Positions 33,135 to 35,767 of a DNA stretch of 35,767 nt are shown one piece after another. A program made the translations under genes and the position numbers. The notes under the pieces were generated by a model that was not told where the DNA came from, did not search any database, and worked only from the letters and a program-made list of their open reading frames with translations. Source of the stretch: Oscillospiraceae bacterium (GTDB lineage: Bacteria > Bacillota > Clostridia > Oscillospirales > Acutalibacteraceae); the NCBI GenBank assembly GCA_029225165.1, contig JAQXVY010000037.1, positions 1-35,767 of the forward strand. The letters run 5' to 3'. Position 1 is the stretch's first letter. Each line of letters begins with the position of its first letter.

Positions 33135-35366
33135 ATGAAAAAACTTACTGCAATCCTTCTGGTTCTTGTTTTGGCATTGTCAGTTGCCGGTGTTTCGGTT
33201 TCTGCCGCACAGACAAGCAATCAGGCAAACGGTGCTACGGGCATAACAGTCCACTATTACACAGAAAAGGGTACTCCAAGCGTTTATTATTGGAACTCTC
33301 TTCCAAGTAACATTTCAACAGACTATCCCGGACCAAAGATGACAAGCGAGGGTAACAACTACTATCGTTACACATTCAGCAGTGTTACAAAGATTAACCT
33401 CCAGTTTGTTGACAGCGACGGAACACAGAGCGCCGAGTTGACAAGAAACACAGACAGCGGTAACAATGAGTTTTGGTACAAAAACAGCCGCTGGTTCAAC
33501 AAGGTTCCAACTGATGCAGATGTAGAGAGAACAGACCTTCGTGAGGACAGTATCTACTTCATAATCACATCAAGATTCTATGACGGTGACACAAGCAACA
33601 ATGTTCACTGCTGGGATGACGGTACTGCAAACAACCCCGACTCCGACCCTGCTTGGCGTGGCGACTTTAAGGGCTTAATTCAAAAGCTTGACTACATCAA
33701 GGCACTTGGTTTCTCCGCTATTTGGATTACACCTGTTGTTGAAAATGCTTCCGGCTATGACTACCATGGCTACCACGCATTTGACTTCAGCAAGGTTGAC
33801 CCAAGATACGAGTCAAGCGACACTACATATCAGGACCTTATTGACGCAGCTCACGAAAAGGGTCTGAAAATTGTACAGGACGTTGTTTGGAACCACACAG
33901 GTAACTTTGGTGAGGCTTTCCTTGCACCAATGTTCACAAAGGATTACAGCAAACTTGACTCTGTTAACTGTATGAAGACAATTCCCGGATCAGTATTTGA
34001 AAAAACTGCTCCCGGCTATGCAAGTATGCTGCCGGGCTACCAGTATCAGGCAAGACTTGCTGTTATGAAAGAGGATGCAAACGACACCAACCATTACTAT
34101 CACCACGACAAGGCCATGAGTTACGGCTCATCTGCTGAGCAGACAGGACAGATGGCAGGTGACTGCGTTGATATTAATACAGAAAATCCGATAGTTGCAA
34201 AATATATTACAGATTGCTACAAACAGTATGTTGATATGGGTGTTGACGCTTTCCGTATGGATACAGAAAAGCACATCAACCGTTGGACACTTAACAGCGC
34301 TTATTTCCCTGTATTTACAGCATACAAGAACTTCCACATCTTTGGTGAGGTGTGTGCAAGATACCACGGCGCATACAACGAGGGCGGTTCCTCCGACTCC
34401 TGCTTCTTCTACACCTGGAAAGAAACAGACAGCGCTTGGCAGAACAACTGGAGCGACTCCGGTTGGGAATCAAACTATAGCAACGCTATAAAGCACTTCG
34501 GGGCTTACCAGAACAGAGCTTTCCCAGAAACAAGCACAAACGCAAGTCTTGACGGTATTAATTACCACACACCTGACTACAGCAAGGCAAACGGAACAAG
34601 TACAATCGACTTCCCAATGCACTGGGCATTCAAAAACGCAAGTGACGCTTACAAGGCAGCCTGCAGTGAGGATTCCCTGTACAACGACGCAACATGGGCA
34701 GTAACCTATGTTGATTCCCACGACTACGGTCCTGACGGACAGGAAAAGACTCGTTATCAGGGCGGTGCACAGGCTTGGGCAGAGAATATGAACCTTATGT
34801 TCACATTCCGTGGTATTCCTTGTATTTACTACGGTTCTGAAATCGAGTTTAAGAAGGATGTTCCAATTGATGTTGGTCCTAACGCACCACTCGAAAAGAC
34901 AGGTCGTGCATACTTTGGTACAAATCTTGAGGGTACTGTTTCCGCAAGTGACTACGGCAAGTATACAGCAAGCGGTACAGTAGAATCCACACTTAACGCT
35001 CCACTTTCAAAGCACCTTTCAAAGCTTAACCAAATCAGAAGAGCAATCCCTGCACTCCAAAAGGGTCAGTACACAAATTCTTCCAACTATGTTAGCGGTA
35101 ATATGGCTTACATCAGAAGATACACAAGTGCTGACGAGGGCGATTCACTTGCTTGTGTAGCTTTAAGCGACAGCACTACATTCAAGAATATCCCTAACGG
35201 TACATACATTGACGCTGTAACCGGAGACCAAAAGATTGTAACAAATGGTACACTTTCAGTCAGCGGTATCGGACAGGGTAATATGAGAGTATATGTATGC
35301 TGTGCATCAGGCTTTAACGGAATTTCCGGAGCAATCGGCGACACAGGTCTTACATACCTCAAATAA
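33135..35366 (+). CDS. Secreted alpha-amylase with starch-binding (CBM26-like) module
   Basis: 743 residues. A signal peptide (MKKLTAILLVLVLALSVAG to VSVSA, cleavage about after residue 24) is followed by a ~90-residue beta-sandwich (about 36-122: ITVHYYTEKGTPSVYYWNS, NNYYRYTF, NSRWFN) resembling CBM26. The GH13 barrel has region I DVVWNHT (249-255), region II DAFRMDTEKH with nucleophile Asp376, region III HIFGEVCAR with acid/base Glu405, and region IV VDSHD with Asp530. Arg374 two residues before the nucleophile is the family-wide residue. No dockerin, sortase signal, SLH repeat or membrane anchor is seen at the C-terminus, so it is probably released. It should cut starch to maltodextrins for uptake. 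An ATG 12 codons upstream is rejected because AAAGGAG fits the 33135 start and the signal peptide begins there. Confidence 0.94.
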   Translation: MKKLTAILLVLVLALSVAGVSVSAAQTSNQANGATGITVHYYTEKGTPSVYYWNSLPSNISTDYPGPKMTSEGNNYYRYTFSSVTKINLQFVDSDGTQSAELTRNTDSGNNEFWYKNSRWFNKVPTDADVERTDLREDSIYFIITSRFYDGDTSNNVHCWDDGTANNPDSDPAWRGDFKGLIQKLDYIKALGFSAIWITPVVENASGYDYHGYHAFDFSKVDPRYESSDTTYQDLIDAAHEKGLKIVQDVVWNHTGNFGEAFLAPMFTKDYSKLDSVNCMKTIPGSVFEKTAPGYASMLPGYQYQARLAVMKEDANDTNHYYHHDKAMSYGSSAEQTGQMAGDCVDINTENPIVAKYITDCYKQYVDMGVDAFRMDTEKHINRWTLNSAYFPVFTAYKNFHIFGEVCARYHGAYNEGGSSDSCFFYTWKETDSAWQNNWSDSGWESNYSNAIKHFGAYQNRAFPETSTNASLDGINYHTPDYSKANGTSTIDFPMHWAFKNASDAYKAACSEDSLYNDATWAVTYVDSHDYGPDGQEKTRYQGGAQAWAENMNLMFTFRGIPCIYYGSEIEFKKDVPIDVGPNAPLEKTGRAYFGTNLEGTVSASDYGKYTASGTVESTLNAPLSKHLSKLNQIRRAIPALQKGQYTNSSNYVSGNMAYIRRYTSADEGDSLACVALSDSTTFKNIPNGTYIDAVTGDQKIVTNGTLSVSGIGQGNMRVYVCCASGFNGISGAIGDTGLTYLK

Positions 35367-35419
35367 TTGCTGAAATAATGCAAAAATATTGACTGTATAG
35401 TATCAGTTAACAAAAAGAC

Positions 35420-35460
35420 AACCGAGTAATCCAGATTGATGTGGATTACTCGGTTTTTTT
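35420..35460 (+). terminator. Terminator of the amylase gene
   Basis: A 13-bp stem AACCGAGTAATCC/GGATTACTCGGTT with a 10-base loop, followed by a run of T residues. It starts 53 bases after the stop. Confidence 0.92.
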
Positions 35461-35514
35461 AGCGATGAAGTAATGTGAATAGTGAATCCTGTCCTTCCGA
35501 GGACACCACCCTCC

Positions 35515-35593
35515 TGTCATTCCGAGGAAGCGTAGCGACCGAGGAATCTGAAAGGAAAGCAGTAGTGCCTAAATCGACACTATCAGGTTAGAT
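35515..35593 (+). repeat. MITE-like TGTCATTCCGAG element, truncated copy F
   Basis: It begins TGTCATTCCGAG and carries the conserved core (GAATCTGAAAGGAAAGCAG, TAGTGCCTAAATCGACACTA, TCAGGTTAGAT), in the same orientation as copy A. The distal half and far end are absent; a REP-like hairpin and the IS30 element follow. An outer end-like TGTCCTTCCGAG lies at 35490-35501. Confidence 0.84.
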
Positions 35594-35610
35594 AAAATTA
35601 AGGACTAAAC

Positions 35611-35640
35611 AAAGGCTCCCTCGGAGGAGGGGGCTGGGCA
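35611..35640 (+). repeat. REP-like palindrome, second family, copy 2
   Basis: GCTCCCTC (35615-35622), loop GGAG, GAGGGGGC (35627-35634): an 8-bp hairpin with one T-G pair in a GGCTCCC...GGGGGCTGGGC context. Possibly related to 980-1027. It lies immediately before the IS30-family transposase end. Confidence 0.45.
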
Positions 35641-35650
35641 GATTGTCAAG

Positions 35651-35767
35651 TCAAGTGCAACACTTTTTAGAAAGGACTTCAATAGGAGAAAAGAAATCAA
35701 GGGTTTTACGAGGTCGGTTGTTAATTAAAGCAACTACTGTTTGGAGTTCTTCATCAGTGACATTGTG
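35651..35767 (-). CDS. C-terminal fragment of an IS30-family transposase (runs off the window)
   Basis: The last 38 codons of a frame open through the window edge and ending with TGA at 35651. The peptide contains LINNRPRKTLDFFSPIEVL, which matches the C-terminal LNNRPRKxLxxxTPxEVF block of IS30-family DDE transposases. The catalytic D, D and E residues lie outside the window, so integrity of the gene cannot be judged. The terminal inverted repeat should fall between here and about 35640, but its partner is not visible. Confidence 0.8.
   Translation of the reverse strand, partial: HNVTDEELQTVVALINNRPRKTLDFFSPIEVLSKKCCT

Overview
The window looks like chromosomal DNA of a low-GC, anaerobic, Gram-positive Clostridia member, most likely a Ruminococcus/Oscillospiraceae-type gut bacterium. 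Signs of this are a single-chain pyruvate:ferredoxin oxidoreductase, a large BcrA/BadF-type activase plus dehydratase-like pair, strong AGGAGG-type ribosome binding sites, TTGxxA-N17-TATAAT promoters, and a secreted starch-degrading amylase. The species cannot be named from sequence alone. No tRNA, rRNA, CRISPR array, phage region or plasmid replication gene is visible.

Layout. 1-940: end of an unrecognised beta-propeller-like protein. 1405-3267 (-): cytoplasmic GH13 neopullulanase-type enzyme. 3490-5989: zapA overlapping a U32-family (RlhA/YhbU-like) gene. 6173-6616: dut. 6726-11449: elongasome cluster mreB-mreC-mreD-mrdA (PBP2). 11776-16042: double ASKHA activase and a dehydratase-like partner. 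16107-17503 (-) and 17754-21122 (+): divergent GtrA-type flippase, CsbB/GtrB-type glycosyltransferase and giant YfhO protein, together resembling the three-part lipid-linked sugar system that glycosylates teichoic acids. 21182-23857 (-): CorC-like CBS protein, acyltransferase-3, GNAT and a possible 36-residue ORF. 24133-27693: PFOR. 28017-28739 (-): sirtuin. 29019-29960 (-): L-lactate dehydrogenase. 30074-32968: CLC-type anion/proton antiporter of the fluoride-exporting branch and two HAD phosphatases. 33135-35366: secreted CBM26-like plus GH13 alpha-amylase. 35651-35767 (-): C-terminus of an IS30-family transposase running off the window.

Functionally this is a housekeeping segment: cell division and elongation, wall decoration, starch breakdown (outside by the amylase, inside by the GH13 enzyme), and the pyruvate node (PFOR and lactate dehydrogenase).

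The most unusual feature is intergenic. A dispersed, apparently non-coding element of about 147 bp occurs in three full copies (1081-1227, 27823-27969, 28857-29003), two truncated copies (7851-7944, 35515-35593) and a 44-bp end-to-end derivative (11456-11499). Its ends are inverted repeats of TGTCATTCCGAG, its core is well conserved, and several copies carry extra iterated ends outside. One copy separates mreB from mreC inside a larger inverted repeat. Other points worth follow-up are the YfhO protein with an extra acidic-linker and membrane domain, and the CLC antiporter with a Thr at a specificity position.
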